Shown here in pieces: positions 25,013 through 33,434 of a DNA stretch of 64,000 bases. The notes below the pieces were generated by a model. It saw only the letters and a program-made list of their open reading frames with translations, was not told the origin of the DNA and searched no databases. Positions within the stretch are counted from its first letter, which is position 1. Each line of letters starts with the position of its first letter. Made by a program: the position numbers and the translations under genes. Origin of the DNA: Flavonifractor sp. An92 (lineage in GTDB: Bacteria; Bacillota; Clostridia; Oscillospirales; Oscillospiraceae); contig NZ_NFGZ01000005.1 in NCBI RefSeq assembly GCF_002159175.1, positions 1-64,000 of the forward strand. The letters run 5' to 3'.

Positions 25013-25788
25013 GATAGTCCTCCCCTCTCCAGTGTCCAAATGAAGATCTGTACCGCCGCCGTGGCCAGCAGCAGCCCATACAGCCAGGTTCCCTTCTCGT
25101 ACTGCCCCGCCACGGTGGCCAGGGAGCCGGTGTAGTACCGGCTCTCCAGAGCGGCGTACACCCGCTCCCCCCGGCGCAGAGCGCGCACAAAGAGCACCGA
25201 CAGCAGCTCCCCCAGGGAGGTGATGCTCCGCCGCCAGGTGCCGTAGCCCAGCCGGGCGGCCTGGGCGGTGTGGATGCGCCCGGCCTCCCCGCTGAGGACG
25301 AAGAGGAAGCGGTAGATGAGCTCCATCAGCTCCACCAGCAGCGCCGGGGCGTGGAGCCGCCCCAGCGCCGCCGTCAGGTCGCACACGGGGGTGTTGAGGG
25401 CCAGGAAAAAGAGGCAGGCCGCCGCCCCCATGGCCCGGCACAGCACCGTCCCGGCCAGGGCCAGGCTTTCGACGCTCACGCCCCAGCGCCCCAGGACGGG
25501 GAGAGAGACCGCCCAAAGGGCGGCCCCCTCCCCCAGCGGGCGGAGCACCAGCGTCACACTCCCCGCCAGCAGGAAGGCAAGCGGGATCAGGAGGCATTTC
25601 ACCACCGTTTTCACTGGCTGGCCCCCCAGCACCACGCTGTACGCGCTCAGCAGCGCCAGGGTGGCAAGGCCCACCCCGGCGCTGCCGCACCCCAGGCACA
25701 CCACAAGGGCCCCCAGGGTGAGCCACAGCTTGGCCAACGGGTCGATCGCCCGCAGCCTGGACCGGTAGGCCCAGCGGTCAGTTCCCAT
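24994..25788 (-). CDS. cbiQ: cobalt ECF transporter membrane subunit (T component)
   Basis: A 264-residue protein with about five to six membrane helices that couples CbiO to CbiM/CbiN. DPLAKLWLTLG near the start and the RAMGAAACLFFLALNTPV and ALESRYYTG segments match the family; the two Ala-Arg-Gly type coupling motifs lie around GYGTWRRSITS and ALRRGERVYAAL. Overlaps cbiN by 11 bases. Confidence 0.93.
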   Translation of the reverse strand: MGTDRWAYRSRLRAIDPLAKLWLTLGALVVCLGCGSAGVGLATLALLSAYSVVLGGQPVKTVVKCLLIPLAFLLAGSVTLVLRPLGEGAALWAVSLPVLGRWGVSVESLALAGTVLCRAMGAAACLFFLALNTPVCDLTAALGRLHAPALLVELMELIYRFLFVLSGEAGRIHTAQAARLGYGTWRRSITSLGELLSVLFVRALRRGERVYAALESRYYTGSLATVAGQYEKGTWLYGLLLATAAVQIFIWTLERGGLSWMLWR

Positions 25789-26068
25789 GGTCCTTCCGGC
25801 CCGGGGCGGTCATCCGGCCCAGGATGAAGCACACCACGCCGGAGCCGATGGCCGCCTGAAGGGCGAAGAGGAGGGATTCCACCTCGCCGCTGGCGGGCTC
25901 GAAGATGGGCTGGAACCAGGGCTCGTAGTCCGGGTCACTCTCGGTGATGAGCTCCTCGGCCATGCCGTCGGCCCCGCCGAACTCGGCGTCCCGCAGCAGG
26001 AAGAGGGGCACAAAGGCAATGAGGACCACCAGCAGCAGGAGGATCACATTTTTCTGCCACAGCTTCAT
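25778..26068 (-). CDS. cbiN: cobalt ECF transporter small subunit
   Basis: A 96-residue protein with two membrane helices (NVILLLLVVLIAFVPLFLL and SLLFALQAAIGSGVVCFILG) joined by an acidic external loop with FGGADGMAEELI, the CbiN hallmark. CbiN is thought to help load Co2+ into CbiM. It lies 14 bases after cbiM. Confidence 0.94.
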   Translation of the reverse strand: MKLWQKNVILLLLVVLIAFVPLFLLRDAEFGGADGMAEELITESDPDYEPWFQPIFEPASGEVESLLFALQAAIGSGVVCFILGRMTAPGRKDHGN

Positions 26069-26082
26069 GGTAAAACCCCTCC

Positions 26083-26823
26083 TTACAGCACCGACAGAGC
26101 CTGAAGCTCGGTCTTGGAATACTTCTCGAGCACGTTAAAGACCACTACGGTCAGCAGTCCCTCGGCGATGGCCAGGGGGATCTGGGTGGCGGCGAAAATG
26201 GCCAGATAGCCCGCCGTATTGCCGTACACCACGCCCAGCTGGAGAGAGGTGGTGACATAGGTCAGCAGGTCTCCCAGCGCCGCCGCACAGAACACCGCCA
26301 CCGCCGGGGAGGCTTTCACCCGCCGCAGCAGACGGTACACCCCCCAGGACACCAGGGGCCCCACGATGGCCATGGAAAAGACGTTGGCACCCAGGGTGGT
26401 GATGCCGCCGTGGCCCAGCAGCAAAGCCTGGAAGAGCAGCACGATGAGGCCCAGCACCGCCGTGGCCGCCGGGCCGAACAGGATAGCCCCTAAACCCACG
26501 CCGGTGGGGTGGGAGCAGGAACCGGTGGCCAGGGACGGGATTTTCAGGGCCGAGAGCACAAAGGCGAAGGCTCCGCACATGGCCAGGAGCACCTTGGCCT
26601 TGGGCTCCCCGGCGGTCTTGCGGGCAATGGAGCGCAAGCCTACCCCCAAAAAGGGCAGGCACGCCGCCATCCAGCCAAAGGCCCAGGTCTGGGGTAAATA
26701 CCCTTCGGCGATGTGCATGGCTCCCGCGCCGGTGGTGAGGGACAGGGTCAGAACCGGCAGGGCCCAAAAAAGCCGCGCCGCCCGGGCCGCGCCCGGTGAG
26801 GGATGGATGTGGGGTTTGTTCAT
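26083..26823 (-). CDS. cbiM: cobalt ECF transporter substrate-binding membrane subunit
   Basis: A 246-residue membrane protein. After an N-terminal helix, the mature N-terminus would begin MHIAEGYLP: in CbiM the Met-His pair forms the Co2+ site, and here it follows a cleavable-looking segment ending TTGAGA, a common arrangement. Later [17 protein letters not shown] and [18 protein letters not shown] are diagnostic. ATG 26823 has AAAGGAG about 8 bases upstream. First gene behind a cobalamin riboswitch, so import falls when B12 is plentiful. Confidence 0.95.
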   Translation of the reverse strand: MNKPHIHPSPGAARAARLFWALPVLTLSLTTGAGAMHIAEGYLPQTWAFGWMAACLPFLGVGLRSIARKTAGEPKAKVLLAMCGAFAFVLSALKIPSLATGSCSHPTGVGLGAILFGPAATAVLGLIVLLFQALLLGHGGITTLGANVFSMAIVGPLVSWGVYRLLRRVKASPAVAVFCAAALGDLLTYVTTSLQLGVVYGNTAGYLAIFAATQIPLAIAEGLLTVVVFNVLEKYSKTELQALSVL

Positions 26824-26867
26824 ACGTTTTTTCTCCTTTCCTATCGTCCGTAGGATGGTGGATGGTA

Positions 26868-27022
26868 CAGCAAGGCCGGTCTTCCGGCTTGGGCGTCCTG
26901 GCGGAACGCGCCTTCCCAGGTCTCCCCAGTGGCGTTCTGCGCTCCGCTCTTCCCTTACGGCAGCGGGACTGCGCGGGATTTGCACCCGACTTCCCGATTG
27001 AGCTTACGCACCTTGCCTGGTA
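26868..27022 (-). promoter_or_regulatory. cobalamin riboswitch upstream of cbiM
   Basis: The minus strand shows the class hallmarks in order: AAGGTGCG near the 5' end, GGGAAGTCGGGTGCAAATCC, GCCGTAA, GCCACTGGGGAGACCTGGGA, and a B12 box AGCCGGAAGACCGGCC at 26874-26889. No U-tailed terminator follows; a short CCTA/TAGG pairing abuts the cbiM ribosome site, so control may be at translation initiation (inference). It begins about 12 bases after the cbiK stop. Confidence 0.93.
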
Positions 27023-27034
27023 TGGATACGGACC

Positions 27035-27829
27035 TCAGTCCGTAAACATTGTTTCGATGGCCGCCCTGGCGTGGGCCAGGAAAATGGCCCGCAGGGCCGG
27101 GTACTCCCCCAGCCCCTTCAAAATGCAGGACACGGTATAGCCCGCGCCCTCCAGACGGCTCTTCCACGAGTCGGGCTCCTCCCCCGCCATGTCGTTGGAG
27201 GCGTGGTCCCCCGCCACCAGCATGAGGGGGTGGAGGGTCACCCGCTCCACCGGCCCGCGCTCCTGGAGGCGGCGGAGCACCTCGTCCAGGGTGGGATAGC
27301 CCTCCACGGTGCCGAAAAATGCCCCTTTCCAGCCCAGGTCGTGGAGCAGGTACTCCAGCTGACAGTAGGCGGGATTGGCCGCGTGGCCGGTGCCGTGGCC
27401 CATGAAGACCAGGGCCTCCCCCTCCGCCGGGGCGGGAAGGGACGCCATCAGGGCGTCAGCCGTGGCGCGGTAGTCCTCCAGCGTGGTGAGAAGGGGCGCG
27501 CCCACCGAAAAGCGGGCAAAGCGGCCTGCGAAGGGCGCGGCCTGGGCGCAGAGCTTGTCGTACTCGTCGCCGTTCAGGATGTGGGTGGGCTGGATCGCCA
27601 CCGCCTCATAGCCCTCCTCCGCCAGACGGGTGAGGGCGGCGGGCACGTCGTCGGGGGCGGCGCCGTCCCGGCGGGCCAGCTTGCGCAGGATCATGCCGCT
27701 GGTGAAGGCCCGGCGGACCGTCCAGCCGGGGAAGGCCGCCGCGGCCTCCCGCTCGAGGACGGCGATGTTCTTTTCCAACGTCTCCGGGTAGCTGGTGCCG
27801 AAGGAGACCATCAAAAGAGCCTGTTTCAA
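27035..27829 (-). CDS. cbiK: anaerobic sirohydrochlorin cobaltochelatase
   Basis: A 264-residue chelatase inserting Co2+ into sirohydrochlorin, committing it to cobalamin. ALLMVSFGTSYPET at the start, VAIQPTHILNGDEYDKL, FMGHGTGHAANPAYCQLEY with metal-site His, and LMLVAGDHASNDMAGEE are standard CbiK/HemH-fold motifs. No signal peptide, so it is the cytoplasmic form. ATGA overlap with cbiC. Confidence 0.95.
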   Translation of the reverse strand: MKQALLMVSFGTSYPETLEKNIAVLEREAAAAFPGWTVRRAFTSGMILRKLARRDGAAPDDVPAALTRLAEEGYEAVAIQPTHILNGDEYDKLCAQAAPFAGRFARFSVGAPLLTTLEDYRATADALMASLPAPAEGEALVFMGHGTGHAANPAYCQLEYLLHDLGWKGAFFGTVEGYPTLDEVLRRLQERGPVERVTLHPLMLVAGDHASNDMAGEEPDSWKSRLEGAGYTVSCILKGLGEYPALRAIFLAHARAAIETMFTD

Positions 27830-28482
27830 TGCTGTTCCTCCTTTGCCCGGTCACGGGCCATGTAGAGCAGAGCGTTGCAGATGGCGGCGGCGATGTTGCT
27901 GCCCCCCTTACGCCCCCGGGCCACGATGTGGGGTACATCCATGGTGAGCAGCAGCTCTTTGGACTCCACCACGTTCACAAAGCCCACCGGCACGCCGATG
28001 ACCAGCGCCGGGCGGAGCTTTCCCTCCTCCATGAGCTGGCAGGCCCGGATGAGGGCGGTGGGGGCGTTGCCCAGGGCCAGCACCACCGGCCCGGGAAGCT
28101 CTGCCGCCCGCTCCATGGACACGGTGGCCCGGGTCTCCCCCCGCGCTTTGGCCTCGGCGGCCACGTCTGGGTCGGACATGAAGCAGACCGCTTTCCCCCC
28201 AAAAGACTCCAGCACCCCCTTGTTGACCCCGGAGCGGGCCATCTGGGTGTCGGTGACCAGGGTGCAGCCGCTCAGAAAGGCGGAGATGCCCGCCTCCACC
28301 GCGCCGGGCGAGAACACCAGATTGTCGGCGTAGTCGAAGTCGGCGCTGGTGTGGATGCACCGCTTCACGACGGGCAGCTCCTCCGGCGGGAAAGTCCGCC
28401 CGTTTAACCCCTCTTCGATGATGGCCATGCTCCGCGCCTCGATGTCGGCGGGGGCCACGTGCTCCAAGTGGATGTCTCTCAT
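27826..28482 (-). CDS. cbiC: cobalt-precorrin-8 methylmutase
   Basis: A 218-residue isomerase moving the C11 methyl to C12, yielding cobyrinic acid. The catalytic His lies in KRCIHTSADFDYADNL; DTQMARSGVNK and GNAPTALIR then VGFVNVVESKE are diagnostic. It starts 5 bases after cbiP and overlaps cbiK by 4. Confidence 0.96.
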   Translation of the reverse strand: MRDIHLEHVAPADIEARSMAIIEEGLNGRTFPPEELPVVKRCIHTSADFDYADNLVFSPGAVEAGISAFLSGCTLVTDTQMARSGVNKGVLESFGGKAVCFMSDPDVAAEAKARGETRATVSMERAAELPGPVVLALGNAPTALIRACQLMEEGKLRPALVIGVPVGFVNVVESKELLLTMDVPHIVARGRKGGSNIAAAICNALLYMARDRAKEEQH

Positions 28483-28487
28483 GTGCT

Positions 28488-29984
28488 TTACTCCTTCCGG
28501 TCCAGGATGCGGTACACCCGCTCCATGTCCAGCGCGCTCCGCACCGTATCGGCCAGCGCATTGTATTGCCGCTCCTTGTAGTGGGCCCAGTCCTCCGCCG
28601 CGCCGACGGGTGATAATCCCTTGGCCGCGCGCAGGCAGTCCACCAGGCCCCCGGCGCAGCTTCCACGCTCGAAAAGGCCGTGGACATAGGTGCCCAGCAC
28701 ATTTCCCATCGCGCCGCCGTCCGCCTTCTCCACCCCGTCCAGGGTGTGCAGAGCGGTGCAGGGGGGCACGGTGGAGGTGGTCTCCCCCATGTGGATCTCG
28801 TACCCGTCAAAGGTCACGCCGTTGAGAGGGGCAAAGACGCCCTGGGCCCCGGTGAAGGTCCCCTCCACCCGGGTGCGGGTCTTTTCGCCCCAGAAAACCG
28901 TCTCGCCGGGGAGCAGACCCAGGCCCGCCTGGGCGCCGCCGCCCTCCACGCATTCCGGGTCGGACACCCGCTCCCCCAGCATCTGATAGCCGCCGCACAC
29001 CCCGAGTACCGCGCCGCCCCGTTTGTGGTGGCTCAGGATGGCCTCGGCCAGGCCGGTCTCCCGCAGCCACTTCAGGTCTGCCAGGGTGTTCTTGGTGCCG
29101 GGCAGGATCACCAGGTCAGGCGTGCCCAGCTCCTTGGGGGAGCCCACATAGCGCAGGGACACGTCGGGAAAGCGCTCCAGGGGGTTGAAGTCGGTGAAGT
29201 TGGAGAGCTTGGGAAGGCGCACCACCGCGATGTCGATGGCCGCGGCGGCTCCCCCCTTCCCCAGCCGGCGGGACAGAGAGTCCTCGTCCTCCAGGTCCAC
29301 CGCCGCCATGGGCACCACACCCGCCACCGGGATGTGGGTCAGCTCCTCCAGCATGGTGAGCCCCGGGCGGAGGATGTCCACGTCCCCCCGGAATTTATTG
29401 ATGACAAGGCCCTTTACCCGCGCCCGCTCCTCCGGCTCCAGGAGCGCCACCGTGCCGTAGAGAGAGGCGAACACGCCCCCCCGGTCGATGTCCCCGCACA
29501 GGAGGACCGGCGCATCCACCAGTTTCGCCAGGCCCATATTCACGATGTCGTCCTGTTTGAGGTTGATCTCGGCGGGGCTCCCCGCCCCCTCGATGACGAT
29601 GACGTCGTATTCCCGGGACAGTCGCTCATAGGCCGCCAGAATGTCGGGGATGAGGGCTTTTTTGTACTGAAAATAGTCCCGGGCGCTCATGTTGCCTCGG
29701 GGGACGCCGTTCACGATCACCTGGGAGCCCATGTCGCTGGTGGGCTTGAGCAGGATGGGGTTCATGTCTGCCGTGGGCTCCACCCCCGCCGCCTCAGCCT
29801 GCACCACCTGGGCCCGGCCCATCTCCAGACCCTCCCGGGTGATGGCCGAGTTGAGGGCCATGTTCTGGGACTTGAAGGGGGCCACCCGCAGGCCGTCCTG
29901 CCGGAAGATGCGGCACAGCGCCGCGCAGAGAAAGCTCTTCCCCGCGTCGGAGGTGGTGCCCTGGACCATGATGCACTTCGCCAT
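28488..29984 (-). CDS. cbiP: cobyric acid synthase
   Basis: A 498-residue glutamine-dependent amidotransferase adding four amides to adenosylcobyrinic a,c-diamide. The N-terminal ATPase-like domain has VQGTTSDAGKSFLCAALCRI, FKSQNMALNS and EGAGSPAEINL; the C-terminal GATase domain has the nucleophile in GGAVLGVCGGYQMLG and the His in GTYVHGLFE. Adjacent to cobD without a gap. Confidence 0.96.
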   Translation of the reverse strand: MAKCIMVQGTTSDAGKSFLCAALCRIFRQDGLRVAPFKSQNMALNSAITREGLEMGRAQVVQAEAAGVEPTADMNPILLKPTSDMGSQVIVNGVPRGNMSARDYFQYKKALIPDILAAYERLSREYDVIVIEGAGSPAEINLKQDDIVNMGLAKLVDAPVLLCGDIDRGGVFASLYGTVALLEPEERARVKGLVINKFRGDVDILRPGLTMLEELTHIPVAGVVPMAAVDLEDEDSLSRRLGKGGAAAAIDIAVVRLPKLSNFTDFNPLERFPDVSLRYVGSPKELGTPDLVILPGTKNTLADLKWLRETGLAEAILSHHKRGGAVLGVCGGYQMLGERVSDPECVEGGGAQAGLGLLPGETVFWGEKTRTRVEGTFTGAQGVFAPLNGVTFDGYEIHMGETTSTVPPCTALHTLDGVEKADGGAMGNVLGTYVHGLFERGSCAGGLVDCLRAAKGLSPVGAAEDWAHYKERQYNALADTVRSALDMERVYRILDRKE

Positions 29985-31025
29985 TTACAGCACCTCCCCC
30001 AGCGCCCGCAGCAGCACATCGTTCTCCGCCTCCGGGCGCACCGCGATGCGGTAGTAGTCCGCCCTTAATCCGTGGTAATTGGCACAGGAGCGGATGAGGA
30101 CGCCCCGCTCCACCAGCCGCTCCTTCAAATCGGTCCGACCGGGGGCGCGGAAGAGGATATAGTTCGCCTGACTTTCCCACACGGTGAGGCCCAGGGAGCG
30201 CAGCTCCGCCGTCAGCCGGGCGCGCTGGGGGCGCACCACCTCCGCCATGGCCTTCTCCGGCCAGTCGGGACAGCCGCAGGCCGCCACCCCCGCCGCCTGG
30301 GCCACGTTGGACACGCTCCAGGGCTGGCCCGCCCGGGCGATGGCCTCGGTGAGATCAGCGTTGGACGTGAGGCAGTAGCCCAGGCGCAGACCCGGTATAC
30401 CGTAGCTCTTGGTAAAGGCCCGCAGGAGGACCAGATTGGGGTAGTCCGCCAGCTTGGGGGCCAGGCCAGGGCCGGGCTGGTCGGAAAGTTTCAAAAAGCA
30501 CTCGTCCACCACCAGCGTGATCCTTGCATTCCGGCAGTACCGCAAAATCACGTCCAGCACGCCCGGTTCTACCAGGCGGCCGGTGGGGTTGTTGGGGTTG
30601 CAGAGAAAGGCCACGTCGGCCCCCGCCAGCGCCGCCACATAGAAGGCGTCCAGGCGGAACTCTGCCTCCGGGTCCAGCGGGGACCGGAATACGCGCCCCC
30701 CAGCCGCTGTCACCGCCTGCTCGTACTCGGAGAAGGTGGGGGCGGCGGCCACCGCCCACTCGGGTTTCAAAGCCCCGCAGAGCCGGAACAGGAGGTCCGC
30801 CGCGCCGTTACCGCAGGTGATGTATTCCTCCGGCACGCCGTCCAGGGCGGAGATAGCCCGGCGGAGGGCGGTGCAGCGGCTGTCCGGGTAGCGGTCGGCT
30901 TCCGCCACTGCCGCGCGGGCCGCTTCCGCCACGGCGGGCGGCATTCCCAGGGGGTTCTGGTTGGCCGAGAAGTCCAGCACCGGGGTATTGAGGCTATAAA
31001 TGTCGCCGCCGTGGGTGTATTCCAT
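29985..31025 (-). CDS. cobD: L-threonine-O-3-phosphate decarboxylase
   Basis: A 346-residue fold-type I PLP enzyme making (R)-1-aminopropan-2-ol phosphate for the nucleotide loop. MEYTHGGDIY, LDFSANQNPLGMP, FLCNPNNPTG and the PLP lysine in LRAFTKSYGIPGLRLGY are present. It is the first gene after the repeated intergenic element. AAGGAGGAATTTGG precedes ATG 31025. Named CobD as in Salmonella; not the CbiB-type CobD of Pseudomonas. Confidence 0.94.
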   Translation of the reverse strand: MEYTHGGDIYSLNTPVLDFSANQNPLGMPPAVAEAARAAVAEADRYPDSRCTALRRAISALDGVPEEYITCGNGAADLLFRLCGALKPEWAVAAAPTFSEYEQAVTAAGGRVFRSPLDPEAEFRLDAFYVAALAGADVAFLCNPNNPTGRLVEPGVLDVILRYCRNARITLVVDECFLKLSDQPGPGLAPKLADYPNLVLLRAFTKSYGIPGLRLGYCLTSNADLTEAIARAGQPWSVSNVAQAAGVAACGCPDWPEKAMAEVVRPQRARLTAELRSLGLTVWESQANYILFRAPGRTDLKERLVERGVLIRSCANYHGLRADYYRIAVRPEAENDVLLRALGEVL

Positions 31026-31043
31026 CCAAATTCCTCCTTATTA

Positions 31044-31377
31044 GTGTCCTCGCCGGACGGGCGTCCTGCCCGGACGGGGCACCGCTTTCTTTGCAAAGAA
31101 AGCGGTGGGAAAGAAAGCCCAGAGGGGGGATACCGCCCCTCTGAACTCCCCCAAAACGCATCCCGGCGTATCTTCTACTGCCGAGGGATTTCCTCGCCCT
31201 GGTGGAACAAAAACCAAGCTTGTTGCCTATGAACAGCCTGTTGTACTGCCGGCAAAACCAGGTGGCCGAAGGCCGCCCACTTAGGGGGATTCTCAAGGGG
31301 GCAGACAGCCCCCTTGAGGCCTTTTCTTTCCCCCATTTCTTTTCGCGAAAAGAAATGGGGCTCCCGCCGAGTAGGCG
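31044..31377. repeat. repeated intergenic element, copy 1
   Basis: A 334-bp non-coding element filling the gap between cbiB and cobD. Left arm 31044-31079 (starts GTGTCCTCGCCGGACGGGCG), then palindrome A (31080-31107, GCTTTCTTTGCAAAGAAAGC core), a ~220-bp core with further hairpins, palindrome B (31331-31360, TTTCTTTTCGCGAAAAGAAA core), then right arm CTCCCGCCGAGTAGGCG. A second copy lies at 62291-62632 with the same arms but palindromes and core swapped end for end. No transposase or ORF of note inside. Its hairpins sit inside a co-directional operon. Confidence 0.85.
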
Positions 31378-31389
31378 CGTCCTTCGGCT

Positions 31390-32376
31390 CTACAAGGGCC
31401 AGAGCAGAAAGAGCAGCGGTATGCCGCAGAAAATCAGCAATGCCAAAAAGGCCGTGCCGTAGAGCAGCCGGTGGGCGCGCAGGATGTCCAGCGGCTCCAC
31501 CGGACGGAGTGGGTCCCCCAAGGTGGGCTTTTCCACGGTCTTGCCGAAGTACACCGCCGGGCCTGCCAGCTGGATGTGCAGCGCCCCGGCGCAGGCCGCC
31601 TCGGTGTGGGCCGAGTTGGGCGAGGCGTGCTTTTTCCGGTCCCGCCGGAAGATCCGCAGGCCCCCCCGACCGTCAAAGCCGGTGAGCGTCGCCGCCAGAC
31701 ACATCAGCGCCCCCGCCAGTCGAGCGGGGATGAAGTTGGCCACGTCGTCCAGCTTGGCGGCGCAGCGCCCGAAGTTCAAATACTTCTCGTTCTTGTACCC
31801 CACCATGGAGTCCATGGTGTTGATGGCCTTGTAGGCCAACCCGGCCAGCGGTCCGCCCACGGCCAGGTAGAGAAGCGGCGCGATGACCCCATCGGAGGCG
31901 TTCTCCGCCACCGTCTCCACCGCCGCCTTGGCGACGCCCACTTCGTCCAGACAGTCGGTGTCCCGCCCCACGATCATGGAGACAGCCTTGCGCGCCCCGG
32001 GGAGGTCCCCCGCCTTCAGGGCGGCGTACACCTTCCCGCTCTCTACCCGCAGCGATTTGCAGGCCAGGAGCTGGTAGCACAGCAGCACCTTCGCCGCAAA
32101 GGCTAGCGCCGGGTGGATACGCGAGCACAGGGTGAGCACCAGCCAGGCCGCCCCCACCGAGATCACCGGCACCAACACCGCCAGCAGTCGCCCGGCCCAG
32201 CGCTCCCCACCGGGGGTGGCGGGAAAAATCCGCCGGAGGAGCCGCTCCAACAGCGAGATGAGGCTCCCCATGGCCCGCACCGGGTGGGGGGCCCACTGGG
32301 GGTCCCCCAGCAGCAGGTCCAGGCAGAAGCCCAACAGGAGAGCGGTGAGATTTGCCGTATAAAAGTCCCGTATCAT
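31390..32376 (-). CDS. cbiB: adenosylcobinamide-phosphate synthase
   Basis: A 328-residue membrane enzyme attaching aminopropanol phosphate to adenosylcobyric acid. FCLDLLLGDPQWAPHPVRAMG at the start, MIVGRDTDCLDE, ENASDGVIAPLLYLAVGGPL and AYKAINTMDSMVGYKNEKY are family signatures; four to five membrane helices are visible. ATGA overlap with cobT. Last gene before the repeated element; its stop is 12 bases from the element's right arm. Confidence 0.95.
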   Translation of the reverse strand: MIRDFYTANLTALLLGFCLDLLLGDPQWAPHPVRAMGSLISLLERLLRRIFPATPGGERWAGRLLAVLVPVISVGAAWLVLTLCSRIHPALAFAAKVLLCYQLLACKSLRVESGKVYAALKAGDLPGARKAVSMIVGRDTDCLDEVGVAKAAVETVAENASDGVIAPLLYLAVGGPLAGLAYKAINTMDSMVGYKNEKYLNFGRCAAKLDDVANFIPARLAGALMCLAATLTGFDGRGGLRIFRRDRKKHASPNSAHTEAACAGALHIQLAGPAVYFGKTVEKPTLGDPLRPVEPLDILRAHRLLYGTAFLALLIFCGIPLLFLLWPL

Positions 32377-33434
32377 GTCAGCGGCTGGTAGGCCTCCACC
32401 TCAATTTCGTCAAAAGTCGCCATCTCCCGGTACACCGAGAGGGCCATGTCCAGAAGCGGCATCACCGCCGCCGTGCCGGTGCCCTCCCCCAGGCACATGT
32501 GGGCCCGCAGGAAGGGGGTGAGCCCCAGGGCGTTCAGCACCAGCTCCCCCGCCGGTTCGGCGGAGACGTGGCTGGCCAGGAGGTAGTCCCCCGCCGCAGG
32601 ACATAGCCGCACGGCACACAGGGCCGCCGCCGCCGAGATAAAGCCGTCCACCAGCACCGGCGTGCGGCACAGCGCTCCGCCCAGGAACACCCCGGCAAGC
32701 CCCGCCAGGTCCAGGCCGCCCACTTTGGCCAGCACATCCACCGGGTCGGCCGGGTCGGGCTCGTTCACCGCGATGGCCCGGCGGATGGCGTCCACCTTCC
32801 GGTGCAGGCCCTCAGTGGAGAGCCCCGCGCCACGGCCGGTAACGGTCTCCGGGTCCACCCCCAGCAGCACCGACACCACCGCCGACGAGGCCGTGGTATT
32901 GCCGATGCCCATTTCGCCGGTGCCCAGCAGCTTCACGCCGCCCCGGCACAGGTCCCGGGCCACCTCGATGCCGGTCTCGATGGCCTTTTGGCAGATATCC
33001 CGGTCCATGGCCGGGCCCTGGGTCATGTTGCGGGTGCCTCGCATGAGGTTTTTCTGTAAAATGTGCTCCCCCTTCACCGGGCGGGCCACGCCGATGTCCA
33101 CCGGCACCACCTCCGCCCCCGCGGCCCGGGCCATGCAGCACACGCTGGTGTCCCCCCGGGACATGTTCTCCGTGACGATGGCGGTGACCTCCTGGCCGGT
33201 CTGGGTCACCCCTTCGGCCACCACGCCGTGGTCGGCGCACATGGCCACGATGGCCCGGCGGGACAGGTCCACGTCCGGGCTCCCCGTCATGGCGGCGATA
33301 CGCACCACCGCGTCCTCCAGCAGCCCCAGGCTGTGCAGGGGCTTGGCGATGGAGTCCCACCGCCGCTGGGCCCGCTGGGCCGCGGCCGGGTCGGCCGGGA
33401 CGATTTTACCGATGGTCTCATCCAAAAGGCTCAT
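32373..33434 (-). CDS. cobT: nicotinate-nucleotide-dimethylbenzimidazole phosphoribosyltransferase
   Basis: A 353-residue enzyme activating the lower-ligand base. KPLHSLGLLEDAV, ADHGVVAEGVTQ, GTGEMGIGNTTASSAV and the catalytic Glu in HMCLGEGTGTAAVMPLLD are present. ATG 33434 overlaps the cbiA stop (ATGA). The lower ligand is not known from the sequence; no bluB or bza genes are in the window. Confidence 0.95.
   Translation of the reverse strand: MSLLDETIGKIVPADPAAAQRAQRRWDSIAKPLHSLGLLEDAVVRIAAMTGSPDVDLSRRAIVAMCADHGVVAEGVTQTGQEVTAIVTENMSRGDTSVCCMARAAGAEVVPVDIGVARPVKGEHILQKNLMRGTRNMTQGPAMDRDICQKAIETGIEVARDLCRGGVKLLGTGEMGIGNTTASSAVVSVLLGVDPETVTGRGAGLSTEGLHRKVDAIRRAIAVNEPDPADPVDVLAKVGGLDLAGLAGVFLGGALCRTPVLVDGFISAAAALCAVRLCPAAGDYLLASHVSAEPAGELVLNALGLTPFLRAHMCLGEGTGTAAVMPLLDMALSVYREMATFDEIEVEAYQPLT

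Noticed and set aside
23475-25190. 571-codon frame starting far upstream of cobI
   Set aside because: The extra N-terminal part is antiphase cbiO/cbiQ sequence; cobI starts at the ATGA overlap at 24167.
31044-31377. Insertion sequence or CRISPR as an explanation of the repeated element
   Set aside because: No transposase frame, no short spaced direct repeats; only arms, palindromes and hairpins.
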